Position numbers and translations under genes: made by a program. A stretch of 6,551 bases of DNA from Deltaproteobacteria bacterium. GTDB taxonomy: Bacteria > Desulfobacterota > Desulfuromonadia > Desulfuromonadales > BM103. The DNA lies in the NCBI GenBank assembly GCA_019313105.1, contig JAFDBW010000280.1, positions 1 through 6,551 on the forward strand. The letters are read 5' to 3'. The notes beneath the pieces are model-generated. The model did not search any database and was not told where the DNA came from. It saw only the letters and a list, made by a program, of their open reading frames with translations. This document shows, in pieces, positions 1-6,343 of this stretch. Position 1 is the first letter of the stretch. Every line of letters begins with the position of its first letter.

Positions 1-509
1 AAGATATTCTCGAAGAGTTGATCAGGCTGCCCGATCTGCCGTTGCACGGCCCTGAGCATCATGCCATGGCCGGCCTGGCCCTGTTGTTGGCCAGTGAGCG
101 GACTGGCGTGAAACTTCCGGAAAACTATATCGAAGAAACAATCCGGCGCAGCATGCAGATACCGGGCGGGACCTGCGGCTATCATGGCGCGTGTGGCGGG
201 GCTGTTTCAATGGGGGTCGCGGTCAGCATAATAACCGGCGCTACACCTGTGACCGGGCTGGCACGCGGCATGGCCCACCGCGCAACGGCCAGCGCTTTGC
301 TTCGTTGTGGCGACGCTCAGGCACGCTGCTGCAAACGCGCCCTGAGAAAGACCGTGGCCGCCGGAAGAGAATTCTTTGCCGAAGAACTCGGCATCCATTT
401 TCCACGGCCGTTCGAACAAATAATCTGTGCCGATATTTCGCGCAACCAGGAGTGTGCCAAGGGGCAATGCCCCTATTTTCACAGGAACCGAAAGAACAAT
501 TTTAAGTAG
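1..509 (+). CDS. DUF5714-type cysteine-rich protein, 5'-truncated by window edge
   Basis: The reading frame is open from base 3 to the TAG at 507-509, so the gene begins upstream of the window; the TTG at 18 is probably an internal leucine codon, and the true length is unknown. Numbering from that TTG, conserved-looking blocks are a histidine-rich GPEHH (11-15), a CGYHGACGGAVSMG segment (53-66) followed by a small hydrophobic stretch, a CCKR motif (104-107) and a C-terminal block with cysteines at 137, 146 and 151 ending in CPYF. Eight cysteines in about 165 residues suggest a metal or iron-sulfur ligand set. From memory this pattern matches the DUF5714 family of anaerobic bacteria and archaea, whose biochemical function is unestablished and which is sometimes found near SAM-dependent methyltransferases. 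No signal peptide is visible in what remains. It converges on ald with a 21-base gap and no convincing terminator. Family call is moderately sure; function is not assigned. Confidence 0.7.
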   Translation, partial: DILEELIRLPDLPLHGPEHHAMAGLALLLASERTGVKLPENYIEETIRRSMQIPGGTCGYHGACGGAVSMGVAVSIITGATPVTGLARGMAHRATASALLRCGDAQARCCKRALRKTVAAGREFFAEELGIHFPRPFEQIICADISRNQECAKGQCPYFHRNRKNNFK

Positions 510-530
510 CACTTATCGTTTCGCCCTGCA

Positions 531-1643
531 TCATAAAACGTCTTTTACCGGAGTACTGTCCAGACCGAAAGCCTCGGCAACACCGGCGTAAGTCACCTTG
601 CCATTCACCACGTTCAACCCTGCCCTGACACCCGGGTCATTGCGTGCGACTTCCCGCCACCCCTGGCAGGCAATCCGCAAAGCATAGGGCAGAGTGGCGT
701 TGGTCAGCGCAATGGTCGAGGTCAGGGGCACCGCGCCCGGCATATTCGCAACACAATAGTGCACGACCCCGTCGACTTCAAAGATCGGCTCGCTGTGGGT
801 CGTCGGACGGGAGGTTTCAAAGCACCCCCCCTGGTCGATGGCAACATCGACCAGAACCGCACCGTGCTTCATTGTTTTGAGCATCTCACGAGTCACAAGC
901 TTCGGAGCCTTGGCACCATGCAGAAGGACGGCACCGATAACCACATCCGCCTTCTGGACCAGCTCTCGAACCGTGGCCGGCGACGACATGAGCGGAAAAC
1001 AGTTCTTCGGCATCACCTCAGAAAGGTGTCTCAACCGGTCAAGACTGGTATCTAGAAGGTAGACTTTGGCTCCCAGTCCTGCGGCCATCTGGGCGGCATG
1101 TGTACCGACCGTCCCTCCCCCCAGAACAAGCACGGTTGCCGGCTGCACGCCTGGGACGCCACCAAGCAGAATGCCACGTCCGCCCTGAGTGCGCTCGGCA
1201 TATTTTGCCGCCTCCTGAGCAGCCATGCGCCCGGCCACTTCACTCATCGGTGTCAGCAGCGGCAGGCTGCCATCGGCACCAACGATTGTTTCATAAGCAA
1301 TGCAGACCGCCTTGCTCTTGATCATTGCCTTGGTCAACTGTTCGGATGCAGCAAAATGGAAGTAGGTAAAAACTATCTGACCTTCGCGGATCAGAGGATA
1401 TTCAGAGGGCTGGGGTTCCTTGACATGCATAACCATTTCGGCCCGTCGAAAGATCTCTTGTGGTGTCGCAACAATTTCCGCACCGGCTTCACGGTAGGCG
1501 GCATCGTCGAAACCGCTTCCCGTACCGGCGTCACTTTCCACCAGGATGTCATGTCCATTTTCGCGCATGATCTCAACACCAGCTGGAGTCATGCAGACCC
1601 TGTTCTCTGCTACCTTGATCTCTTTGAGTATGCCGATAATCAT
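531..1643 (-). CDS. ald: Alanine dehydrogenase (NAD-dependent)
   Basis: Catalyses reversible oxidative deamination of L-alanine to pyruvate, ammonium and NADH in the cytoplasm, linking alanine use to central carbon metabolism. The 370-residue product has the usual family length. It opens with the typical MIIGILKEIK start, and residues matching the known active-site set fall at the standard positions: R15 and K75 (pyruvate contacts), H96 and D270 (catalysis). The Rossmann motif is GGGTVG at 175-180, with D198 at the end of the second strand as expected for NAD rather than NADP binding. The start was placed at the ATG at 1643 rather than an upstream in-frame TTG at 1658, because GAAAGG lies about 6-7 bases before the ATG and the family N-terminus begins there. 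It is transcribed divergently from an Lrp/AsnC regulator, which is its likely controller. Nothing is truncated or missing. Confidence 0.97.
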   Translation of the reverse strand: MIIGILKEIKVAENRVCMTPAGVEIMRENGHDILVESDAGTGSGFDDAAYREAGAEIVATPQEIFRRAEMVMHVKEPQPSEYPLIREGQIVFTYFHFAASEQLTKAMIKSKAVCIAYETIVGADGSLPLLTPMSEVAGRMAAQEAAKYAERTQGGRGILLGGVPGVQPATVLVLGGGTVGTHAAQMAAGLGAKVYLLDTSLDRLRHLSEVMPKNCFPLMSSPATVRELVQKADVVIGAVLLHGAKAPKLVTREMLKTMKHGAVLVDVAIDQGGCFETSRPTTHSEPIFEVDGVVHYCVANMPGAVPLTSTIALTNATLPYALRIACQGWREVARNDPGVRAGLNVVNGKVTYAGVAEAFGLDSTPVKDVL

Positions 1644-1726
1644 GATGAGCCCTTTCAATACAGAAGGTTGAGGTTATTCATATAGCCAGAGTCTATCAGC
1701 AATATGACAAAATTATCTTGCAAACT

Positions 1727-1756
1727 TCGACAATGACCGCTATTTATTAGTAGATT
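1727..1756 (+). promoter_or_regulatory. Probable sigma70 promoter of the Lrp-type regulator
   Basis: TCGACA at 1727-1732 matches five of six bases of the -35 consensus and TAGATT at 1751-1756 matches four of six of the -10 consensus, with an 18-base spacer. Transcription would begin near 1763, giving a short leader of about 25 bases before the ATG at 1788. This is an eyeball assignment in AT-rich DNA, so chance similarity is possible. Confidence 0.4.
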
Positions 1757-1762
1757 ATTTTA
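1748..1762 (+). promoter_or_regulatory. Candidate Lrp-family operator over the regulator's -10 box
   Basis: The 15 bases TAGTAGATTATTTTA agree at 13 positions with the degenerate E. coli Lrp consensus YAGHAWATTWTDCTR (mismatches at positions 6 and 13). The site covers the proposed -10 element, the position expected for autorepression, and lies in the spacer shared with ald. The consensus is degenerate and the region is AT-rich, and the local regulator need not share E. coli Lrp specificity, so this is suggestive only. Confidence 0.3.
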
Positions 1763-1787
1763 TATTTTCAGATAATAGAGAATGATT

Positions 1788-2264
1788 ATGCCAAACATTG
1801 AAATCGACACCATAGATCGTTCCATCCTGAAAAAACTACAGGATAATGGTCGGCTGTCAAACGTACAACTGGCTGCTGAGGTGGGTTTGTCGGAATCGGC
1901 CTGCCTGCGCCGGGTCAAGCTGCTTGAAGAAAGCGGTATCATTGACCGATATGTCATGCTGATCAACCAGAGTGCAATTGGCAAGCCGGACAATGTTTTC
2001 GTCAGAGTGACACTGGATGGGCAACAACGGGAAAAGCTGGCGGCTTTCGAAGCCGAGATCAACAGGGTCTCCGAGGTTATGGAATGTTATTTGATGGCCG
2101 GAGACTTCGACTACCTGCTTCGGGTCATCACCCGGGACAACGCAGACTATGTGCGCGTGCACAACCAGCTCACCAGCCTGCCCGGTGTGATGCGCGTGCA
2201 ATCGTCGTTTGCACTGAAAACAGTTTTGGATAGCACTGAGATGCCTTTGGACGGGATAATCTGA
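1788..2264 (+). CDS. Lrp/AsnC-family transcriptional regulator
   Basis: A 158-residue DNA-binding regulator of the leucine-responsive/feast-famine family, full length for the group. Residues 5-55 form the winged helix-turn-helix (IDRSILKKLQDNGRLS, then the recognition region around GLSESACLRRVKLLEESGII). Residues 65-150 form the RAM ligand-binding domain, with the characteristic GDFDYLLRV segment at 105-113 and the LPGV turn at 131-134. Such proteins form octamers or similar oligomers and bind amino acids at dimer interfaces. Because it is divergent from ald, I infer it senses alanine or a related amino acid and controls ald and itself, as adjacent Lrp-type regulators do in mycobacteria (AldR). 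The ATG at 1788 was preferred to the ATG at 1782 because the AGAGA sequence just upstream gives workable ribosome spacing only for the later codon; the difference is two residues. The exact ligand and regulon cannot be read from the sequence. Confidence 0.93.
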   Translation: MPNIEIDTIDRSILKKLQDNGRLSNVQLAAEVGLSESACLRRVKLLEESGIIDRYVMLINQSAIGKPDNVFVRVTLDGQQREKLAAFEAEINRVSEVMECYLMAGDFDYLLRVITRDNADYVRVHNQLTSLPGVMRVQSSFALKTVLDSTEMPLDGII

Positions 2265-2331
2265 ACCGGACAGGGTCTCTCTCTATGGTCGCAAACAATA
2301 AAGGGGAGACTTGACTAGTGACATGGCCCCG

Positions 2332-2700
2332 TTATTGGTTTTCGGATGTTTCCCGCCATTCACCAGGCGCCACTTGCCCCTGCGGACGCAACGCGAACGC
2401 CATAGCCTCTCCGCAATTGGGACAATACACCCATGCATCGCGCAATCCGACATGACAACTGGGGCATTGATTGCTCCCGGACCTTTTCCCACCAGCCTGC
2501 CTGATCATGGCGAGGACCACTCCTGCAACCAGGTTAGCAGCAATGATAAACCAGCCAATCGGCGGGATCTGCAGAAAATCATTGACCACGCAATGGCCGA
2601 AGTAAAGCAGGCAAAGGTTACATGCCACGATGGCAAGAATGCCTGCCAGACAGAAGCTGACAAACCAGGAGAGTCTATATTTCCCAAAGATCTTTTGCAT
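2332..2700 (-). CDS. Two-TM membrane protein with C-terminal zinc ribbon
   Basis: A 122-residue hypothetical protein. Hydrophobic segments at about 11-35 and 48-66 form two membrane helices. The basic N-terminus (KYR) and basic stretch after helix 2 (RQAGGKR) predict both ends in the cytoplasm. A single zinc ribbon follows: CPSC at 79-82 and CPNC at 93-96. Unusually, the first helix and its end carry four further cysteines (17, 27, 30, 37), including a C-x-x-C inside the membrane. The start ATG is preceded by AGG at six-base spacing, and the gene begins 6 bases after its zinc-ribbon neighbour, as the last gene of the operon. The zinc ribbon could mediate protein contacts with the ATPase or sense cytoplasmic metal; that is inference. 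No enzymatic motif is visible and no family name beyond zinc ribbon can be given. The reading frame and operon position make it a real gene. Confidence 0.8.
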   Translation of the reverse strand: MQKIFGKYRLSWFVSFCLAGILAIVACNLCLLYFGHCVVNDFLQIPPIGWFIIAANLVAGVVLAMIRQAGGKRSGSNQCPSCHVGLRDAWVYCPNCGEAMAFALRPQGQVAPGEWRETSENQ

Positions 2701-2706
2701 GACAAC

Positions 2707-2964
2707 CTAGGCTACTGAAGGCTGATTCTGATGACGACACCAGGGGCAGTACCTGACCCAGGAGTCATGTACCTTGCCACAGCCAGGACAGGTCTCTCTC
2801 AGTACGGTTCTACATTGTGGACAGACCAGCCAACCAGAGACTACTTTTTCTGCACATCCCGGGCACTCACCGGTCAATTGCTGTTCAGGCGGAGCTGGCT
2901 TGTCGAACTCCATGCAGATGTAGTAAAAAATTATCGACAGACTGATAACAAAAAGCAGAAACAT
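2707..2964 (-). CDS. Small membrane-anchored double zinc-ribbon protein
   Basis: An 85-residue protein with one N-terminal hydrophobic helix (about 2-17) followed by a short proline-rich linker and two consecutive zinc ribbons: CPGC 34-37 with CPQC 48-51, and CPGC 59-62 with CPWC 73-76. The regular spacing of four CxxC knuckles is the double zinc-ribbon (DZR) pattern. Eight cysteines would hold two structural zinc ions. The ATG at 2964 was chosen although GAGG is close to it (about five bases), because the next ATG (residue 18) would remove the membrane helix and has no ribosome site. It starts 6 bases after the ATPase stop. Membrane orientation is not clear from charge. Known zinc ribbons of this kind mostly mediate protein-protein or nucleic-acid contacts; its role here, perhaps as an accessory of the ABC transporter, is inferred only from the operon. 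Confidence 0.82.
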   Translation of the reverse strand: MFLLFVISLSIIFYYICMEFDKPAPPEQQLTGECPGCAEKVVSGWLVCPQCRTVLRETCPGCGKVHDSWVRYCPWCRHQNQPSVA

Positions 2965-2970
2965 GCGCCC

Positions 2971-3678
2971 TCATATCGCCTGCGGCAGTTGATCAAGACA
3001 GCTTTGGACATCCTTTTCAACTTTGCCATCCCGCAAATATACGGTGCGATCAAACCACTCAAGGTTCTCGCGGTTGTGAGTCACCATTATGATCGTCTGA
3101 CCATCCTCGTGCAGTTCTTTCAACAAGCTCATTACCTGATGGCTGTTTGTCGTATCAAGGCTTCCGGTCGGTTCGTCCGCAAGCAACAGCGGCGGGCTGT
3201 TGACCAGGGCCCGGGCGATCGCAACACGCTCCTGTTCTCCTCCTGAAAGCTGCTGGGGCAGGTGTAGCATACGGTCAGGAAGACCGACCCGCTTCAGCAT
3301 ATCATTGGCACGCCTACGTTTTTCGTCAGCGGAGAACCTGGTCACGGCCAGTGGCAGCATGACGTTTTCCAGGGCATTCAGGTATGGAATCAGGTTGTGT
3401 GACTGGAAGATAAAGCCAAGGTATTCACGACGGAAATCAGCCTGTTTTTCGGCCGACAGCCCGTAGACATCAATGCCATCGACGATGACTGACCCGGACG
3501 ACGGGCTGGCCAGGGCGCCCAGAACACTTAAGAGAGTGCTTTTTCCGCTCCCGGAAGGGCCCATCACGCCGAGAAACGTCCCCTCTTCGACAGTCAGGCA
3601 CAACTTATTCAGGGCGATGACACAGTCGGCGCCGTTGATATAATTCTTGTGTACTTTATCAAGTGTAATCAGGCTCAT
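2971..3678 (-). CDS. ABC transporter ATP-binding protein (LolD/MacB-type)
   Basis: A 235-residue cytoplasmic ATPase, complete and of normal length for the LolD/MacB/SalX class. Walker A is GPSGSGKST at 40-48, the Q-loop glutamine is Q92, the signature is LSGGE at 144-148, Walker B is LLLADEP at 164-170 with the catalytic glutamate E169, the D-loop is SLD at 173-175 and the switch histidine is H201. All catalytic elements are intact. Dimers of this class power permeases of the FtsX/MacB fold through mechanotransmission rather than classical import. The ATG has AGGA six bases upstream and lies 12 bases after the permease stop, so the two are surely a pair. The substrate cannot be deduced from the ATPase; in the related Campylobacter P19 locus the corresponding ABC genes accompany iron uptake. 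Confidence 0.95.
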   Translation of the reverse strand: MSLITLDKVHKNYINGADCVIALNKLCLTVEEGTFLGVMGPSGSGKSTLLSVLGALASPSSGSVIVDGIDVYGLSAEKQADFRREYLGFIFQSHNLIPYLNALENVMLPLAVTRFSADEKRRRANDMLKRVGLPDRMLHLPQQLSGGEQERVAIARALVNSPPLLLADEPTGSLDTTNSHQVMSLLKELHEDGQTIIMVTHNRENLEWFDRTVYLRDGKVEKDVQSCLDQLPQAI

Positions 3679-3690
3679 GACTTATCCTGT

Positions 3691-4848
3691 TTAGAGCGCC
3701 CTGAGCGCTTCGCTCGGCTCGAGGCGGCTGGCACGCAAAGCCGGCGGCAAAGAGGCCAGCAGGCCGACCACCACTGCGGCAAGAACAGCGCTGACGGCCA
3801 AGGTCGAATTCCAGTGCCAAGTTGCTTTGCCCCCTTCGAGCAATGGCAATGCAATCAAGGTCGCACCCACACCGACCAGGTAGCCCAGCACACCGGAAAG
3901 TGTACTGACGATTGCCGCTTCCATCAGGACCATGTGCAGGACATGCCAGCGTCGATAGCCAATTGCCCGGAAGATCCCTATTTCGCGGGTTCTCTCGCTG
4001 ATTGCACCCATCATCGTGACAAACACCAGCAGGGCGCCGATGATCACAACTGTGACGGCAACCCCCCAGGCAAAAAACCGGAACTGGTCAAGTGCATGCA
4101 TACGGGTCTTAACCACCTGTTGGACGGCCTGAACATCGGTGTCTGGCAGCACCTGCTGCAGTTGGTTGACCATATCGTCAACCGGACAGTCGTGGCAAAG
4201 AGCGGCAATCTCGACCATGCTCACCTGCCCTTGTTTATCAAGTTCGACCTGGGCAACCGATAGAGGTGCGATCAGCAGTTGGTCATCCTGGGAACCGGTC
4301 CTGGCCAGCAGACCCACGACCGTATAGTCATGTCCGTTGACCTGCAAGATGTCCCCCATATTCAGGTTGAATCGTTTGGCAACCGAATCGCCAACCACGA
4401 GTTCATTACCCTTTTCAATAGAACGACCGGCAATTGACCACCAGCGCTTCAGTTTCAGCTCGGCATCCGGGTCAATACCCATCATCATAACCCGCTGTCC
4501 CTCGATCTCGACCGCCCCGAGGACCTTGGGCCCGATTGTCGCCACGTTGCGCCGGTTTGGGATATCGTCAATTTTGACCAGGTCTGCCTGTTCGATCTCT
4601 TTGGCGACCAGGTTGACGCCTCCAAGCTGGACGCCACCGTAGTTCAGAGTGAGTTCATCACTGCGGGGAGTGATGATGATATTGGCGCCGAAGTTCTCCA
4701 GCTCATTCTGGGCACGCCGACCCAGAGCATCGGTCAAAGACAGCAGGGTCACCACGGTTGCAACACCGATCAGCAGACCGATGACAAGAAAAACCGCCCG
4801 CCCCTTGCGACGCCGGAGATTGTGTAGAACAATATGCTCGAGTCGCAC
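3691..4848 (-). CDS. ABC transporter permease, MacB/FtsX family
   Basis: A 385-residue inner-membrane permease with the four-helix MacB/FtsX layout: helix 1 at about 18-39, a large extracytoplasmic domain at 40-255, and helices at about 258-282, 308-336 and 350-372. The cytoplasmic coupling segment SERTREIGIFRAIG (284-297) and the C-terminal LRASRLEPSEALR (371-383) are family hallmarks. The frame remains open to 4962, overlapping the upstream gene, but I place the start at the GTG at 4848: AAAGG precedes it by eight bases, it lies 11 bases after the DUF2318 stop, and the family N-terminus (RLEHIVLHNLRRRKGR) begins there. A C-H-D-C motif at 218-221 in the periplasmic domain is unusual for MacB-type proteins and fits a metal or thiol role. 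Only one permease is present, so a homodimer is expected. No HlyD-type adaptor or TolC gene is in the window, arguing against a MacAB drug pump. Confidence 0.93.
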   Translation of the reverse strand: MRLEHIVLHNLRRRKGRAVFLVIGLLIGVATVVTLLSLTDALGRRAQNELENFGANIIITPRSDELTLNYGGVQLGGVNLVAKEIEQADLVKIDDIPNRRNVATIGPKVLGAVEIEGQRVMMMGIDPDAELKLKRWWSIAGRSIEKGNELVVGDSVAKRFNLNMGDILQVNGHDYTVVGLLARTGSQDDQLLIAPLSVAQVELDKQGQVSMVEIAALCHDCPVDDMVNQLQQVLPDTDVQAVQQVVKTRMHALDQFRFFAWGVAVTVVIIGALLVFVTMMGAISERTREIGIFRAIGYRRWHVLHMVLMEAAIVSTLSGVLGYLVGVGATLIALPLLEGGKATWHWNSTLAVSAVLAAVVVGLLASLPPALRASRLEPSEALRAL

Positions 4849-4859
4849 GATAAAAACCT

Positions 4860-5381
4860 TTAGTTCACAGTGCTGAAGTACCAGGCACCTTTTTCGATGT
4901 CGCTGGTTGACAACACAAGAGTCTCGCCGATCAGTTGCCGCTGCAATGGAGCAGGATTGCATCCGCCCTTGATCTCATTGATCTTATCCGTGCGGAAACG
5001 CTGATCGCAGTTGTTGCAGACCATCTCGTTGCCTTCCTGGCGATAACCTTTGCGAGCCTTGTAGCAGACGTCACAGGTATCGAAAGCACTGCGGATCACT
5101 CCATCGTGACTGCGCACGACAAAAAAATCGACCGGACCGGCTTGCCCGTTAAAACGATAGAAACGGGCCTTACCGTCATTGAAGTCCACTGCGGCAAAAC
5201 GGATTTTGCCATCCTGGCCTGCAGAGACCAGCTCCAGTCCACCGACGGGGCTCTGGCCAAGAACAAACCAGCCGCCAACAGCTACTGCGGCGACAATTGC
5301 GACGATGACTGGGAGCAGGAACTTCTTGCCTGAAGCAGGTTTCTGGTTGAATTGTTCTCGTTTGGTTTCACGTTCTGACAT
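4860..5381 (-). CDS. Membrane-anchored DUF2318 (FtrD-like) cysteine-rich protein
   Basis: A 173-residue protein: a basic cytoplasmic N-tail (1-20), one membrane helix (about 20-41), then a periplasmic domain. The diagnostic DUF2318 signature is visible: FDTCDVCYKARKGY (100-113), MVCNNC (120-125), and GGCNPAPL (139-146). The cysteines at 103, 106, 122, 125 and 141 are the presumed metal or iron-sulfur ligands. Relatives include the ferredoxin-like component FtrD of the Brucella FtrABCD ferrous iron system and the Cj1660-type protein of the Campylobacter P19 locus, where it is thought to take part in electron or metal transfer during iron uptake. The ATG start has a strong AGGAG seven bases upstream. 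It precedes the ABC permease by 11 bases. Only the DUF2318 domain is present, not the long polytopic N-terminal region of some relatives. Family assignment is firm; exact cofactor and partner are inferred. Confidence 0.9.
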   Translation of the reverse strand: MSERETKREQFNQKPASGKKFLLPVIVAIVAAVAVGGWFVLGQSPVGGLELVSAGQDGKIRFAAVDFNDGKARFYRFNGQAGPVDFFVVRSHDGVIRSAFDTCDVCYKARKGYRQEGNEMVCNNCDQRFRTDKINEIKGGCNPAPLQRQLIGETLVLSTSDIEKGAWYFSTVN

Positions 5382-5423
5382 TATCTTTCTCCTGTAATAC
5401 TAGGCTTTCGATCTCAATCATAT

Positions 5424-6281
5424 TCAGCTGTTGCAGCACGCACATCCGCTACCACCCTGGCCGACAGCTTTGAGTTGCGGGTCAAAAATAATCACTTCGG
5501 TCTCTTTCTGTAAATCGGCATACCATGCCTGCAATTGACTCTGTTGCTGACGGGGATCGTCGATGCCGGCATAGACATGGTCCTCGATGTTGCGGTTGAT
5601 AATCATGTCTTCGCGCAGACGCGTGCGAAAGTTGTCCATGCTCCCGTAACGCTGGACAACCAGCTGATCCAAACCCTGGTGCCCCTGACGCAACTCGTCC
5701 AGCTTTGCGTCCACCTCGCCCTCCTGGATAACAACACGGTTTTTCTCGGCAGCTGAAAGCAGCAGCTCACGTTGCAGAACATCTTTCCATGCGGCCTGCC
5801 AGAGCTGAGTTTGCTGGTCGGCAGACACGTCATCGCCGGTACGCTGCTGCACGATCTGTTCAAAATCACTGCGGGCGAGTAACCGGTCACCAATGCGGGC
5901 CAGATATTTCTGGCCGAGTTGAGCCTGTTCCTCCTGCAGCGCGTTATACTCCTGCGGATCGAGCTGCAATCGCACCCTTGCAGGATAACCGGCTTTTGTG
6001 ATAGCTGCCTCGATAGCACTGCTGTCGATCTCGGCCGGATCATAAGTCACACGGCCACGGTTGCTGGTCAGGTTGACTTCCACCGAACCGACACCGTCAA
6101 GGCTGGACAGAGCACTCTCGATATTGCTGACACAAGAGCCGCACGTCAGTTTTTCGATCTGGTACTCTGCAAGAGCGGCATTGGCCGTACCACTTCCTGA
6201 AGGGATGAGCAACCAGGTCCCGGCGGCAAGTGCCGCGGCAATGATTCCAAGCGTTACGAAAAGCTTCAAACTTTTATTCAC
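5424..6281 (-). CDS. Periplasmic HMA-domain / SurA-N-like fusion protein with Cys-rich C-terminus
   Basis: A 285-residue exported protein, first gene of the operon. Residues 1-26 are a lysine-start hydrophobic helix followed by an ANA|AL site (33-37), so it is either a cleaved Sec signal or a membrane anchor; both put the rest outside the cytoplasm. Residues 39-105 are a heavy-metal-associated domain with the metal-binding LTCGSC (C47, C50), the region GVGSVEVNL and a GYPARV end, as in MerP and CopZ. Residues about 126-265 resemble the SurA/parvulin chaperone N-domain: IGDRLLARSDF, a helix pair around WKDVLQRELLLSAAEKNRVVIQEGEVDAKL, and MDNFRTRLREDM; no PPIase domain follows. The chain ends GGSGCACCNS, a flexible tail with C280, C282 and C283 that may hand over or hold a metal. 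The GTG start at 6281 is supported by GAGGTG five bases upstream. Role inferred: periplasmic metallochaperone feeding the DUF2318-ABC unit. Substrate metal unknown. Confidence 0.85.
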   Translation of the reverse strand: MNKSLKLFVTLGIIAAALAAGTWLLIPSGSGTANAALAEYQIEKLTCGSCVSNIESALSSLDGVGSVEVNLTSNRGRVTYDPAEIDSSAIEAAITKAGYPARVRLQLDPQEYNALQEEQAQLGQKYLARIGDRLLARSDFEQIVQQRTGDDVSADQQTQLWQAAWKDVLQRELLLSAAEKNRVVIQEGEVDAKLDELRQGHQGLDQLVVQRYGSMDNFRTRLREDMIINRNIEDHVYAGIDDPRQQQSQLQAWYADLQKETEVIIFDPQLKAVGQGGSGCACCNS

Positions 6282-6343
6282 CTCTTCACCTCTTCTGTTT
6301 AATCGACTCCGAGCATAATAATCTCACTATTTTAAGTATATAG

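Larger units (their letters stand above)
1644..1787. promoter_or_regulatory. Divergent ald / Lrp-type regulator control region
   Basis: This AT-rich spacer of 144 bases separates two divergent genes and must hold both promoters. For the rightward regulator there is a reasonable sigma70 pair (listed separately). For leftward ald the best I see is TTGTCA (complement of 1705-1710) with TATATG or CTATAT (complement of 1679-1685), but spacing of 19-20 is long, so that promoter is weakly supported and may need an activator. Short AT-rich inverted sequences are present, including ATTAT at 1754-1758 facing ATAAT at 1772-1776. No riboswitch-like or long hairpin structure was seen. Confidence 0.6.
2332..6281 (-). 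other. Probable six-gene operon: HMA-SurA, DUF2318, ABC permease, ABC ATPase, two zinc-ribbon membrane proteins
   Basis: Six leftward genes follow each other with gaps of 42, 11, 12, 6 and 6 bases and no room for internal promoters except possibly in the 42-base gap, so co-transcription is very likely. Every product has either a membrane segment with metal-ligand-type cysteines or is the partner ATPase. The DUF2318 + MacB-type permease + ATPase core is known from the Campylobacter P19 iron-uptake locus (Cj1658-Cj1665). FTR1 and P19 are absent here. The likely promoter region is 6282-6400; no terminator with a T-run was found downstream of 2332. Confidence 0.8.

Noticed and set aside
517..540. 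CGTTT / AAACG inverted pair between the DUF5714 gene and ald as a terminator
   Set aside because: Only five base pairs with a 14-base loop and no T-run; it also overlaps the ald stop.
1098..1685. Long rightward open frame of 195 codons opposite ald
   Set aside because: It is antisense to a fully conserved alanine dehydrogenase, has no recognisable domain and continues into the promoter region; a shadow frame.
2275..2310. Inverted repeat GTCTCTCT / GGGGAGAC between the convergent Lrp-type regulator and zinc-ribbon gene, as a bidirectional terminator
   Set aside because: The eight-pair stem includes two G-T pairs, the loop is about 20 bases, and there is no T-run after it on either strand.
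3649..4263. Long rightward open frame of 204 codons opposite the permease
   Set aside because: Antisense to a clear MacB/FtsX permease, with histidine- and glutamine-rich low-quality composition typical of shadow frames.
3691..4848. MacAB-type drug or toxin exporter interpretation of the permease and ATPase
   Set aside because: No HlyD-type adaptor or TolC homologue is adjacent, the ATPase and permease are separate, and neighbours are metal-ligand cysteine proteins.
4849..4962. In-frame upstream extension of the ABC permease into the DUF2318 gene
   Set aside because: The extension overlaps a well-supported gene, lacks family similarity, and the GTG at 4848 has a ribosome site and correct family N-terminus.
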